A stretch of 64,000 nt of DNA from Cherax quadricarinatus (lineage: Eukaryota > Arthropoda > Malacostraca > Decapoda > Parastacidae), in assembly GCF_038502225.1 (NCBI RefSeq), contig NW_027195531.1, positions 106,970-170,969 of the forward strand, read 5' to 3'. Shown piece by piece: positions 46,406-57,200 of this stretch. Under the pieces are notes generated by a model, which saw nothing but the letters and a program-made list of their open reading frames with translations, did not search any database and was not told the DNA's origin. Numbering within the stretch: position 1 is the stretch's first letter; each line of letters begins with the position of its first letter. A program made the position numbers and the translations under genes.

Positions 46406-46465
46406 ACTAGATAATAAAAATATGTGGCGTTCTTGTTAATGCAACCTGGCCAGGACGAGTCTTTG

Positions 46466-46735
46466 TTAATGTCTCCCATACTGTTTTATGTACTGTTATG
46501 TGTGAAGGTGAGTGAACTGTTATGTGTGAAGGTGAGTGAACTGTTATGTGTGAAGGTGAGTGAACTGTTATGTGTGAAGGTGAGTGAACTGTTATGTGTG
46601 AAGGTGAGTGAACTGTTATGTGTGAAGGTGAGTGAACATAACACCCCAAATGTTTATTTCTGTGGTCTGATCTGGGAAACTGAAGCAAGATCACCAGAAT
46701 TCATCAATCAGATAAGCATACTTTTCGATATTTAA
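46466..46735 (+). repeat. Dispersed repeat copy with internal 24-bp amplification
   Basis: TTTGTTAATGTCTCCCATAC then TGTTTTATGTACTG begins the copy. A 24-bp unit, GTTATGTGTGAAGGTGAGTG plus AACT, is then repeated about six times (46,494-46,635), and TGTGGTCTGATCTGGGAAAC follows. A minus-strand copy at 46,870-47,045 has the same flanks but only one diverged unit. Confidence 0.8.
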
Positions 46736-46869
46736 CAGCATGAACAGCATGAACATCATTCTAAGTAAATTGCAGTTTATATTAACTATAACATTCCATT
46801 TATCCACTCCTATCATTGCAGCCTTACGAAAGTGTAAGATTGTTATGATCAATCCTAACACAAACTATA

Positions 46870-47045
46870 ATCATTTTGAGATATCGGTCTATTGTTAGTG
46901 AATTCGGAGATCCTTGATTTAGTTTCCCAGACCAGACCACAGACATCAACATTAATACTGTTACATTCACTTAGGTCCACACATACCAGTACATAAAACA
47001 GCAGGGGAGACATTAACAAACTATAATTATTTTGAGATAACAATC
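46870..47045 (-). repeat. Dispersed repeat copy, unamplified
   Basis: Reverse complement reads TTTGTTAATGTCTCCCCTGC, TGTTTTATGTACTGGTATGT, then TGTGGTCTGGTCTGGGAAAC, the same family as 46,466-46,735. Confidence 0.75.
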
Positions 47046-47657
47046 TATTGCTAGTGAAGCTGAGCAGAAAACACTGGCAGAGTATCTGAGGTGTGGCAGC
47101 AACTCCACCACCAAGATGTCACCCCAGATAATTATGATAATAAAATTACAAAGCACTATCAATAATTATGATAAGAATACAAAGATTCTTCAATAATTAT
47201 TATAAGAATACAATCTTCAATAATTATGATAAGAACGCAAAGTGTCATCAATAATTATGATAACAGAAATACAAAGTATCATCAGTAGTTATGATAATAA
47301 AAAGATCCATCAATAACCATTAGGATATATTTTTACGTTATATCGATATTTTTACATGACGAGGAATATCTGTGAATATGTTCCTCCTGATAACATTAAT
47401 GATGCATTTCATATTATTATGGTTAACTACATAAATATATGCGTAATATTTCCATAATTTGAGACCATTTAAGTTAATTGCAAATTAGTATAAATAAACT
47501 TAGCTCTTGACTGATACTGACAAAACATGTTGATGATGGGTTGTTGTTCCTTTCCCGGGATCCAACATGATAGTCTCACATTCCTCAGGCGATATGTAAC
47601 ACCTTCACATTCACTCTCCCGTATAATATAATAATCATTATTTATAAATATACATAC

Positions 47658-47663
<6 letters not shown>
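47046..47663. other. AT-rich DNA with a degenerate ~29-bp repeat
   Basis: 47,125-47,320 has about six diverged copies of a unit around ATCAATAATTATGATAAGAA. The rest is unique and no gene was recognised. Confidence 0.5.
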
Positions 47664-47718
<55 letters not shown>

Positions 47719-47840
47719 AGGAATTCGCGAGAGCATGCGAAATATACACAAACACTGATCTCTGGCTGAAGGAGACTCGAACCTACGAACCTTAGGACAA
47801 GGTACGCAGTGCTTTACCAATCTACCCACACTGGACAATA
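47664..47840 (-). mobile_element. tRNA-derived SINE with (TA)n tail
   Basis: On the minus strand: GTGTGGGTAGATTGGTAAAG (A-box-like, 47,811-47,824), then CCTTGTCCTAAGGTTCG, then B box GGTTCGAGTCTC (47,772-47,783). A short body ends in a (TA)n tail at 47,664-47,715. Unrelated in sequence to the tRNA-Val-like SINEs. Immediately upstream on the same strand is a LINE fragment. Confidence 0.7.
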
Positions 47841-47915
47841 CCTTGGCGTGTAGCATGAGCTACACGTTTGATCCAAGGCAGCCAGCTTTCAGGGAGAAGG
47901 CTTACGATTCCCACC

Positions 47916-48373
47916 AAGGCAGGGTGGCCCTAAAAAGAAAAACTTTCACCATCATTCACTCCATCACTGTCTTGCCAGAAGGGTGCTTTACACTACAGTT
48001 TTTAAACTGCAACATTAACACCCCTCCTTCAGAGTGCAGGCACTGTACTTCCCATCTCCAGGACTCAAGTCCGGCCTGCCGGTTTCCCTGAACCCCTTCA
48101 TAAATGTTACTTTGCTCACACTCCAACAGCACGTCAAGTATTAAAAACCATTTGTCTCCATTCACTCCTATCAAACACGCTCACTCATGCCTGCTGAAAG
48201 TCCAAGCCCCTCGCACACAAAACCTCCTTTACCCCCTCCCTCCAACCTTTCCTAGGCCGACCCCTACCCCGCCTTCCTTCCTCTACAGACTGATACACTC
48301 TTGAAGTTTTTCTGTTTCGCTCCATTCTCTCTACATGTCCGAACCACCTCAACAACCCTTCCTCAGCAATTTT
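47916..48373 (-). pseudogene. LINE 3'-end fragment, antisense
   Basis: Minus strand encodes VVEERRGRGRPRKGW-like residues (about 48,235-48,295), then VKEVLCARGLDFQQA and FDRSEWRQMVFNT-like residues, and the 3' UTR with AACTGTAGTGTAAAGCACCC and CCACCCTGCCTTGGTGGGAA. Same family as 20,470-21,873. It leaves the family consensus after GGGAATCG and continues as TAAGCCTTCTCCCTG toward the SINE, so its usual GTGTGATAATAAAA tail is missing. Confidence 0.85.
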
Positions 48374-48668
48374 GGCTTAAATAGCAGCGCTATTCTTGCC
48401 GAATAAGACAAGCGAAAAACATGTGTATGCAATAATTTCGCAAAAATCATTCTGAACCTAACGAAAAAAAACATTTCAAAATTGTGACTGTTTATTATTA
48501 AATTCTAAACTTATCTAAAATATATTTATCTGGATTAGGCTAAATTAAATTGCGCTTGTTATAATAAGGTTTTCTAAGATTCTTTTGGAAAAAAATATTA
48601 ATTTTTACATAAACACAAATGAAAAAAATGTATCTTTAAACGTATAAGAGAAAATTTCATATATAAAT
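48374..48668. repeat. AT-rich dispersed repeat, unclassified
   Basis: Contains CTTGCCGAATAAGACAAGCG and GCAATAATTTCGCAAAAATC. The sequence continues after the PLE insertion at 49,015-49,050 (TTACCTATTCGGCACC). I believe this is a common decapod repeat but cannot classify it. Confidence 0.45.
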
Positions 48669-48680
48669 GAGTTCTTGCTA
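48669..48680. repeat. Target-site duplication, left copy
   Basis: GAGTTCTTGCTA, identical to 49,003-49,014, flanking the F1 foldback element. Confidence 0.85.
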
Positions 48681-48750
48681 GACGAATGGTTCAGGGACCC
48701 GACACGTTGATAAATTAGACGCATGTGCAACTCTTGGGTATCTTTATTGA

Positions 48751-48785
48751 GGAAACGTTTCGCCACACAGTGGCTTCATCAGTCC
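48751..48785 (-). ncRNA. Hammerhead-like motif, F1, left arm
   Basis: Minus strand: GGA, CTGATGA, extra A, GCCAC/GTGGC, GAA, ACGT, T, TCC. Matches the F1 consensus at every listed position. Confidence 0.5.
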
Positions 48786-48922
48786 ATACAAAGGAGAATG
48801 GTGAAGAACAGGAGACGAATATGCTGTAATGTATTCAAGATTGATGGACTGACCACATCGATTCATGGTTGAGGGACTGATTACCTCATTCTGCTACTGT
48901 TCTTCACGATTCTCCTTTGTAT

Positions 48923-48957
48923 GGACTGATGAAGCCACTGTGTGGCGAAACGTTTCC
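48923..48957 (+). ncRNA. Hammerhead-like motif, F1, right arm
   Basis: GGA 48,923-48,925, CTGATGA 48,926-48,932, stem II 48,934-48,946, GAA 48,947-48,949, ACGT 48,950-48,953, T, TCC 48,955-48,957, then TCAATAAAG. Confidence 0.5.
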
Positions 48958-49002
48958 TCAATAAAGATACCCAAGAGTTGCACATGTGTCTAATTTATCA
49001 AC

Positions 49003-49014
49003 GAGTTCTTGCTA
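49003..49014. repeat. Target-site duplication, right copy
   Basis: GAGTTCTTGCTA, identical to 48,669-48,680. Confidence 0.85.
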
Positions 49015-49329
49015 ATTAACCAGTTTTACCTATTCGGCACCACATATATTTACTAACTAATCTCGTTCCAACGATTCCAAGTTTGTAATATTTCAGGAAA
49101 TTTTCAAAATCAAGGTTGTTGAGATTAATGGTTATTATCATGTTATATAATACATCTTCAAGAAGCTGATCAATTAAGTTATTCTACCTAAGATGCATCA
49201 GTCTATAAATATTGAAGTTGTTCACAAGTAAACTTATAAAACAACCTGATTTAGCATGAATTAAAAAATCACGCTATTTCACTCTGCTGTTGTCGAATTT
49301 TTGTGGCAACGGTAGCGAGAGTTTTGGTG

Positions 49330-49421
49330 GTTAGGTTAGGTTAGGTTAGGTTAGGTTAGGTTAGGTTAGGTTAGGTTAGGTTAGGTTAGGTTAGGTTAGG
49401 TTAGGTTAGGTTAGGTTAGGT
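49330..49421 (+). repeat. Interstitial telomere-type (TTAGG)n
   Basis: About 18 perfect TTAGG repeats, the ancestral arthropod telomere motif, with the G-rich strand on +. Ordinary sequence lies on both sides, so this is not a chromosome end. It breaks to TAAGG just before the hairpin element on its right. Confidence 0.95.
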
Positions 49422-49427
49422 AAGGTT

Positions 49428-49560
49428 CGTCAGGAAACAGGACAAATGTTTCCTGACGCGGGTCTTAGTCAGATGATGACCCGCCTTTGGAGCTTTTGGT
49501 CATCTGACCGGGGCCTTCCGCTGGCTTACCGGTCCACCCCTTTAAAAATTATGGTCATTT
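49428..49560. mobile_element. Hairpin-bearing element next to TTAGG tract
   Basis: Begins with a 12-bp inverted repeat CGTCAGGAAACA/TGTTTCCTGACG around a 6-nt loop (49,428-49,457), then GTCAGATGATGACC and GGTCATCTGAC, which can also pair. The block continues GGCCTTCCGCTGGCTTACCG. I recall similar blocks from decapod repeats, but its class is unknown. Confidence 0.45.
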
Positions 49561-49633
49561 ATAACCTATTGAGTTTTGGTGGTTATCTGAGATATTTCAC
49601 GATGTTGGGAAACAGTTCAGGTGGTCAGTGTTA

Positions 49634-50094
49634 AAGGAATTTTGTCCCCGTTAACGTTAACAAACCTTGAAAATTTGAGAGCGATTAAATGAGGCATTTT
49701 CGAATTATAAGCAAATTTATATAAAAGTTGAAGTAAGAAGGAAAAAAAAAATTCAGACAACGTAAAACACAAATGAAAAAAAAATTAAATTCTAGAAAAC
49801 TATAATAAGAAGTATAAAAGAGTGTGAGGTGGAGGTGAGAATTTTCACAATTCTGAAGATTGATCTCACGGTGTCGCTGGTACCATCTTGTCTCTATCGG
49901 TTTTTCACTATGATTTTTGGGAATCGTTTCTTCAACAGATTTCTATAACGTTTTAGCTGAAGAATATCAGTTCTTATAGACAAGATCTGAGATGACATAG
50001 TGATCTGTTTATTTAAGAAAACTGTTTATGGCCAACATAAAACGACGGTTAGATTATGCGAAGCAGAATCAAGCTGCTCACCAGAGGCGCGCGT
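49634..50094. other. AT-rich DNA, dispersed repeat then unique
   Basis: 49,634-49,760 is related to 38,876-39,000. The rest is unique and no gene was recognised. Confidence 0.45.
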
Positions 50095-50327
<233 letters not shown>

Positions 50328-50633
50328 CACACACACGAACGATTGACGATTGTGGTGAACTCTTGGAGAGGGTGATGGACTGGTGGTGAGGCTGATGGAC
50401 TGGTGGTGATGGTGAAGGACTGGTGGTGAGATTGATGGAATGGTTGTGATGGTGATGGACCAGAGGTGAGGGTGATGCACTGTTGGTGAGAAAAATGACT
50501 CTGTCCTGCAAACTGGCAAATCCACCACAATGTTAACCCTGCAAGCATACGCAAGCACACACACCATGCCAGGTACACACACACACACATACTTCATTCC
50601 ACGTAAGCACACAAGCACATTGAAGATTGAGAC

Positions 50634-50792
50634 ACTTATGCAGCATATCTTTATTCAGGAAACGTTTCGCCACACAGTGGCTTCATCAGACCAATACAAA
50701 GAGGAATGCGTAAGGAGAGGAGGAGTATGAGGTAATCAGTCCCTCAGCCTGGAGTCGATGTGTTCAGTCCATCAAGTGCCACACGATACACT
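50634..50792 (-). mobile_element. PLE terminal fragment, F1
   Basis: Starts GAGACACTTATGCAGCATAT, contains one motif on the minus strand and the GTCGATGTGTTCAGTCCATC trailer. Only one arm is present. It resembles the 16,664-16,810 copy most closely. Confidence 0.7.
50658..50692 (-). ncRNA. Hammerhead-like motif, F1
   Basis: Minus strand: GGT, CTGATGA, extra A, GCCAC/GTGGC, GAA, ACGT, T, TCC. The stem I base pair next to the core is a U-U mismatch in this copy. Confidence 0.45.
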
Positions 50793-50808
50793 TCGATGAC
50801 GGTGATGC

Positions 50809-51072
50809 GTTGATGGTGATGAAGGGTGGCGTTGATGGTGATGAAGGGTGGCGTTGATGGTGATGAAGGGTGGCGTTGATGGTGATGAAGGGTGGCGTTG
50901 ATGGTGATGAAGGGTGGCGTTGATGGTGATGAAGGGTGGCGTTGATGGTGATGAAGGGTGGCGTTGATGGTGATGAAGGGTGGCGTTGATGGTGATGAAG
51001 GGTGGCGTTGATGGTGATGAAGGGTAGCGTTGATGGTGATGAAGGGTGGCGTTGATGGTGATGAAGGGTGGC
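50809..51072. repeat. 22-bp tandem repeat, exactly 12 units
   Basis: Unit GTTGATGGTGATGAAGGGTG plus GC; one unit has GTAGC. 264 bp = 12 x 22. Confidence 0.95.
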
Positions 51073-51210
51073 GGACTGGTTGTGAGGTTTTGATGATGGT
51101 GATGGAAAGTGGTGGACTGGTTGTGAGGTTTTGATGGTGGTGATGGAAAGTGGTGGACTGGTTGTGAGGTTTTGATGGTGGTGATGGAAAGTGGTGGACT
51201 GGTTGTGAGG
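51073..51210. repeat. 41-bp tandem repeat, 3.4 units
   Basis: Unit starts GGACTGGTTGTGAGGTTTTG and ends GGAAAGTGGT, with starts at 51,073, 51,114, 51,155 and 51,196. Confidence 0.95.
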
Positions 51211-51252
51211 CGTTGGTGATGGTAATGATGGATAATTATGGAGGCGAACTTA

Positions 51253-54200
51253 CGGTGAGGGTGATGGTCTGGTGGTGAGGGTGATGGACTGGTGGTGAGG
51301 GTGATGGACTGGTGGTGAGGGTGATGGACTGGTGGTGAGGGTGATGGTCTGGCGGTGAGGGTGATGGACTGATGGTGAGAGTCATGGAATGGTGAGGGTG
51401 ATGGACTGGCGGTGAGGGTGATGGACTGGCGGTGAGGGTGATGGACTGATGGTGAGAGTCATGGAATGGTGAGGGTGATGGACTTGTAGTGAGGGTGATG
51501 GACTGGTGGTGAGGGTGGTGGAGTGGTGGTGAGGGTGGTGGAGTGGTGGTGTGAGTGATGGTCTGGCGGTGAGGGTGATGGACTGGTGGTGAGCGTGATG
51601 GACTGGTGGTGAGGGTGATGGACTGGTGGTGAGGGTGAAGGACTGGTGGTGAGAGTGATGGACTGGTGGTGAGTGTGATGGACTGGTGGTGAGGGTGATG
51701 AACTGGTGGTGAGGGTGATGGACTGGTGGTGAGGGTGATGGACTGGTGGTGAGAGTCATGGAATGGTGAGGGTGATGGACTGGCGGTGAGGGTGATGGAC
51801 TGGCGGTGAGGGTGATGGACTGGTGGTGAGGGTGAAGGACTGGCGGTAACGGTGATGGACTGGCGGTGAGGGTGATGGACTGGCGGTGAGGGTGATGGAC
51901 TGGTGGTGAGGGTGATGGACTGGTGGTGAGGGTGATGGATTGGTGGTGAAGGTGATGGACTGGTGGTGAGTGTGATGGACTGGCGGTGAGGGTGATGGAC
52001 TGGTGGTGAGGGTGATGGTCTGGCGGTGAGGGTGATGGACTGGTGGTGAGGGTGATGGACTGGTGGTGAGTGTGATGGTCTGGCGGTGAGGGTGATGGAC
52101 TGGTGGTGAGGGTGATGGACTGGTGGTGAGTGTGATGGACTGGCGGTGAGGGTGATGGACTGGTGGTGAGGGTGATGGTCTGGCGGTGAGTGTGATGGAC
52201 TGGCGGTGAGGGTGATGGACTGGTGGTGAGGGTGATGGTCTGGCGGTGAGGGTGATGGTCTGGCGGTGAGGGTGACGGACTGATGGTGAGAGTCATGGAA
52301 TGGTGAGGGTGATGGACTGGTGGTGAGGGTGATGGTCTGGCGGTGAGGGTGATGGACTGGTGGTGAGGGTGATGGACTGGTGGTGAGGGTGATGGTCTGG
52401 CGGTGAGGGTGATGGACTGGTGGTGAGGGTGATGGACTGATGGTGAGAGTCATGGAATGGTGAGGGTGATGGACTGGTGGTGAGAGTGATGGACTGGTGG
52501 TGAGGGTGATGGTCTGGCGGTGAGGGTGATGGACTGGTGGTGAGGGTGATGGTCTGGCGGTGAGGGTGATGGACTGGTGGTGAGGGTGATGGTCTGGCGG
52601 TGAGGGTGATGGACTGGTGGTGAGGGTGATGGTCTGGCGGTGAGTGTGATGGACTGGCGGTGAGGGTGATGGTCTGGCGGTGAGTGTGATGGACTGGCGG
52701 TGAGGGTGATGGACTGGTGGTGAGGGTGATGGACTGGCGGTGAGGGTGATGGACTGGTGGTGAGGGTGATGGTCTGGCGGTGAGGGTGATGGTCTGGCGG
52801 TGAGGGTGATGGACTGGCGGTGAGGGTGATGGTCTGGCGGTGAGGGTGATGGTCTGGCGGTGAGGGTGATGGACTGATGGTGAGAGTCATGGAATGGTGA
52901 GGGTGATGGACTGGTGGTGAGGGTGATGGTCTGGCGGTGAGGGTGATGGACTGGTGGTGAGGGTGATGGACTGGTGGTGAGGGTGATGGTCTGGTGGTGA
53001 GGGTGATGGACTGGTGGTGAGGGTGATGGACTGATGGTGAGAGTCATGGAATGGTGAGGGTGATGAACTGGTGTTGAGGGTGATGGACTAGTGGTGAGGG
53101 TGATGGTCTGGAGGTGAGGGTGATGGACTGGTGGTGAGGGTGATGGTCTGGAGGTGAGGGTGATGGACTGGTGGTGAGGGTGAAGGACTGATGGTGAGAG
53201 TCATGGAATGGTGAGGGTGATGGACTGGTGGTGAGAGTGATGGACTGGTGGTGAGGGTGATGGACTGGCGTTGAGGGTGATGGTCTGGCGGTGAGGGTGA
53301 AGGACTGGGGGTGAGGGTGATGGACTGATGGTGAGGGTGAAGGACTGGTGGTGAGGGTGATGGACTGATGGTGAGAGTCATGGAATGGTGAGGGTGATGG
53401 ACTGATGGTGAGAGTCATGGAATGGTGAGGGTGATGGACTGGTGGTGAGAGTGATGGACTGGTGGCGAGGGTGATGGATTGACGGTGAGGGTGATGGACT
53501 GGTGGGGAGGGGGAAGGACTGGTGGTGAGGGTGAAGGTCTGGTGGTGAGGGTGATGGACTGATGGTGAGAGTCATGGAATGGTGAGGGTGATGGACTGAT
53601 GGTGAGAGTCATGGAATGGTGAGGGTGATGGACTGGTGGGGAGGGGGAAGGACTGGTGGTGAGGGTGAAGGTCTGGTGGTGAGGGTGATGGACTGGAGGT
53701 GAGGGTGATTGACTGGTGGTGAGGGTGATTGACTGGCGGTGAGGGTGATTGACTGGCGGTGAGGGTGATTGACTGGCGGTGAGGGTGATTGACTGGCGGT
53801 GAGGGTGAAGGTCTGGTGGTGAGGGTGATGGACTGGTGGTGAGGGTGATGGACTGGTGGTGAGGGTGATTGACTGGCGGTGAGGGTGATTGACTGGCGGT
53901 GAGGGTGATTGACGGGCGGTGAGGGTGATTGACTGGCGGTGAGGGTGATTGACTGGTGGTGAGGGTGAAGGTCTGGTGGTGAGGGTGATGGACTGGAGGT
54001 GAGGGTGATTGACTGGTGGTGAGGGTGATGGACTGGTGGTGAGGGGGAAGGACTGGTGGTGAGGGTGAAGGACTGGTGGTGAGGGTGATGGACTGGTGGT
54101 GAGGGTGATGGACTGGTGGTGATGGTGATGGACTGGTGGTGAGGGTGATGGACTGGTGGTGAGGGTGAAGGACTGGTGGTGAGGGTGATGGACTGGTGGT

Positions 54201-57200
54201 GAGGGTGATGGACTGGTGGTGAGGGTGATGGACTGGTGGTGAGGGTGAAGGACTGGTGGTGAGGGTGATGGACTGGTGGTGAGGGTGATTGACTGGCGGT
54301 GAGGGTGAAGGTCTGGTGGTGAGGGTGATGGACTGGAGGTGAGGGTGATTGACTGGTGGTGAGGGTGATGGACTGGTGGTGAGGGGGAAGGACTCGTGGT
54401 GAGGGTGATGGACTGGTGGTGAGGGTGATTGACTGGCGGTGAGGGTGAAGGTCTGGTGGTGAGGGTGATGGACTGGAGGTGAGGGTGATTGACTGGTGGT
54501 GAGGGTGATGGACTGGTGGTGAGGGGGAAGGACTGGTGGTGAGGGTGAAGGACTGGTGGTGAGGGTGATGGACTGGTGGTGAGGGTGATGGACTGGTGGT
54601 GAGGGTGAAGGACTGGTGGTGAGGGTGATGGACTGGTGGTGAGGGTGATGGACTGGTGGTGAGGGTGATGGACTGGTGGTGAGGGTGAAGGACTGGTGGT
54701 GAGGGTGATGGACTGGTGGTGAGGGTGATTGACTGGCGGTGAGGGTGAAGGACTGGAGGTGAGGGTGATGGACTGGAGGTGAGGGTGATGGACTGGTGGT
54801 GAGGGGGAAGGACTGGTGGTGAGGGTGATGGACTGGTGGTGAGGGTGATGGACTGGTGGTGAGGGTGATTAACTGGCGGTGAGGGTGATTGACTGGCGGT
54901 GAGGGTGATTGACTGGCGGTGAGGGTGATTGACTGGCGGTGAGGGTGATTGACTGGCGGTGAGGGTGATTGACTGGCGGTGAGGGTGAAGGTCTGGTGGT
55001 GAGGGTGATGGACTGGAGGTGAGGGCGATGGACTGGTGGTGAGGGTGATGGACTGGTGGTGAGGGTGATGGACTGGTGGTGAGGGGGAAGGACTGGTGGT
55101 GAGGGTGATGGACTGGTGGTGAGGGTGAAGGACTGGTGGTGAGGGTGATGGACTGGTGGTGAGGGTGATGGACTGGTGGTGAGGGTGATGGACTGGTGGT
55201 GAGGGGGAAGGACTGGTGGTGAGGGTGATGGACTGGTGGTGAGGGTGATGGACTGGTGGTGAGGGTGATGGACTGGTGGTGAGGGGGAAGGACTGGTGGT
55301 GAGGATGATGGACTGGTGGTGAGGGTGATGGACTGGTGGTGAGGGTGATGGACTGGTGGTGAGGGTGATGGACTGGTGGTGAGGGGGAAGGACTGGTGGT
55401 GAGGATGATGGACTGGTGGTGAGGGTGATGGACTGGTGGTGAGGGTGATGGACTGGTGGTGAGGGTGATGGACTGGTGGTGAGGGTGATGGACTGGTGGT
55501 GAGGGTGATGGACTGGTGGTGAGGGGGAAGGACTGGTGGTGAGGGTGATGGACTGGTGGTGAGGGTGAAGGACTTGCGGTGAGGGTGATGGACTGGTGGT
55601 GAGGGTGATGGACTGGTGGTGAGGGTGAAGGACTTGCGGTGAGGGTGATGGACTGGTGGTGAGGGTGATGGACTGGTGGTGAGGGTGAAGGACTTGCGGT
55701 GAGGGTGATGGACTGGTGGTGAGGGTGATGGACTGGTGGTGAGGGTGAAGGACTTGCGGTGAGGGTGATGGACTGGTGGTGAGGGTGATGGACTGGTGGT
55801 GAGGGTGAAGGACTTGCGGTGAGGGTGATGGACTGGCGGTGAGGGTGATGGACTGGTGGTGAGGGTGATGGTCTGGCGGTGAGGGTGATGGTCTGGCGGT
55901 GAGAGCAATGGACTGGTGGTGAGGGTGACGGACTGGTGGTGAGGGTGACGGACTGGTGGTGAGGGTGACGGACTGATGGTGTGGGTGATGGACTGGCGGT
56001 GAGGGTGATGGTCTGGCGGTGAGGGTGATGGTCTGGCGGTGAGGGTGATGGACTGGTGGTGAGGGTGATGGACTGGTGGTGAGGGTGATGGACTGGTGGT
56101 GAGGGTGATGGACTGATGGTGTGGGTGATGGTCTGGCGGTGAGGGTGATGGTCTGGCGGTGAGAGCAATGGACTGGTGGTGAGGGTGACGGACTGGTGGT
56201 GAGGGTGACGGACTGGTGGTGAGGGTGACGGACTGGTGGTGAGAGTGATGGAATGGGGGTGAGGGTGATGGACTGGTGGTGAGAGTGATGGACTGGTGGC
56301 GAGGGGGAAGGACTGGTGGTGAGGGTGATGGACTGGTGGTGAGGGTGATGGACTGGTGGTGAGGGTGATGGTCTGGCGGTGAGAGCAATGGACTGGTGGT
56401 GAGGGTGACGGACTGGTGGTGAGGGTGACGGACTGGTGGTGAGAGTGATGGAATGGGGGTGAGGGTGATGGACTGGTGGTGAGAGTGATGGACTGGTGGC
56501 GAGGGGGAAGGACTGGTGGTGAGGGTGATGGACTGGTGGTGAGGGTGATGGACTGGTGGTGAGGGGGAAGGACTGGTGGTGAGGGTGATGGACTAGCGGT
56601 GAGGGTGAAGGACTGGTGGTGAGGGTGATGGACTGGTGGTGAGGGTGAAGGACTTGCGGTGAGGGTGATGGACTGGTGGTGAGGGTGATGGACTGGTGGT
56701 GAGGGTGATAGACTGATGGTGTGGGTGATGGACTGGCGGTCAGGGTGATGGTCTGGCGGTGAGGGTGATGTTCCGGTGGCGAGGGTGACGGACTGGCGGT
56801 GAGGGTGATGCACTGGCGGTGAGGGTGATGGACTGGTGGTGAGCGCGATAGACTGGTGGTGAGGGTGATGGACTGGCGATGAGGGTGGTGGACTGCTGGT
56901 GAGAGTGATGGACTGGAGGCGAGGGTGATGGACTGGCGGTGAGGGTGATGGACTGGTGGTAAAGGTGATGGTCTGGCGGTGAGAGTAATGGACCGGTGGC
57001 GAGGGTGATGGACTGGCGGAGGTGATGGACTGGCAGAGAGGGTGATGGACTGGTGGTGAGGGTGACGGACTGGTGGTGAGAGGATGATGGAATGGGGGTG
57101 AGGGTGATGGACTGGTGGTGAGAGTGATGGACTGGTGGCGAGGGTGATGGACTGACGGTGAGGGTGATGGTCTGGCGGTGAGAGCGATGGACTGGTGGTG

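Larger units (their letters stand above)
48681..49002. mobile_element. Complete 322-bp foldback PLE derivative, F1
   Basis: Starts GACGAATGGTTCAGGGACCC (matching the PLE coding end DEWFREP), runs into a minus-strand terminal arm, a spacer, and a plus-strand arm ending CACATGTGTCTAATTTATCA. Each arm has an F1 hammerhead-like motif. Twelve-bp direct repeats GAGTTCTTGCTA flank it (48,669-48,680 and 49,003-49,014). I infer retroposition as a unit; it encodes no protein and would need a PLE RT in trans. Confidence 0.8.

Noticed and set aside
49330..49421. Chromosome end
   Set aside because: Only about 18 TTAGG repeats with ordinary repeats on both sides; interstitial.
49428..49457. Relation of this hairpin to the 38-bp hairpin satellite (both contain GTCAGGAA/TTCCTGAC)
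   Set aside because: The shared core is 8 bp and the loops differ entirely; chance similarity is likely.
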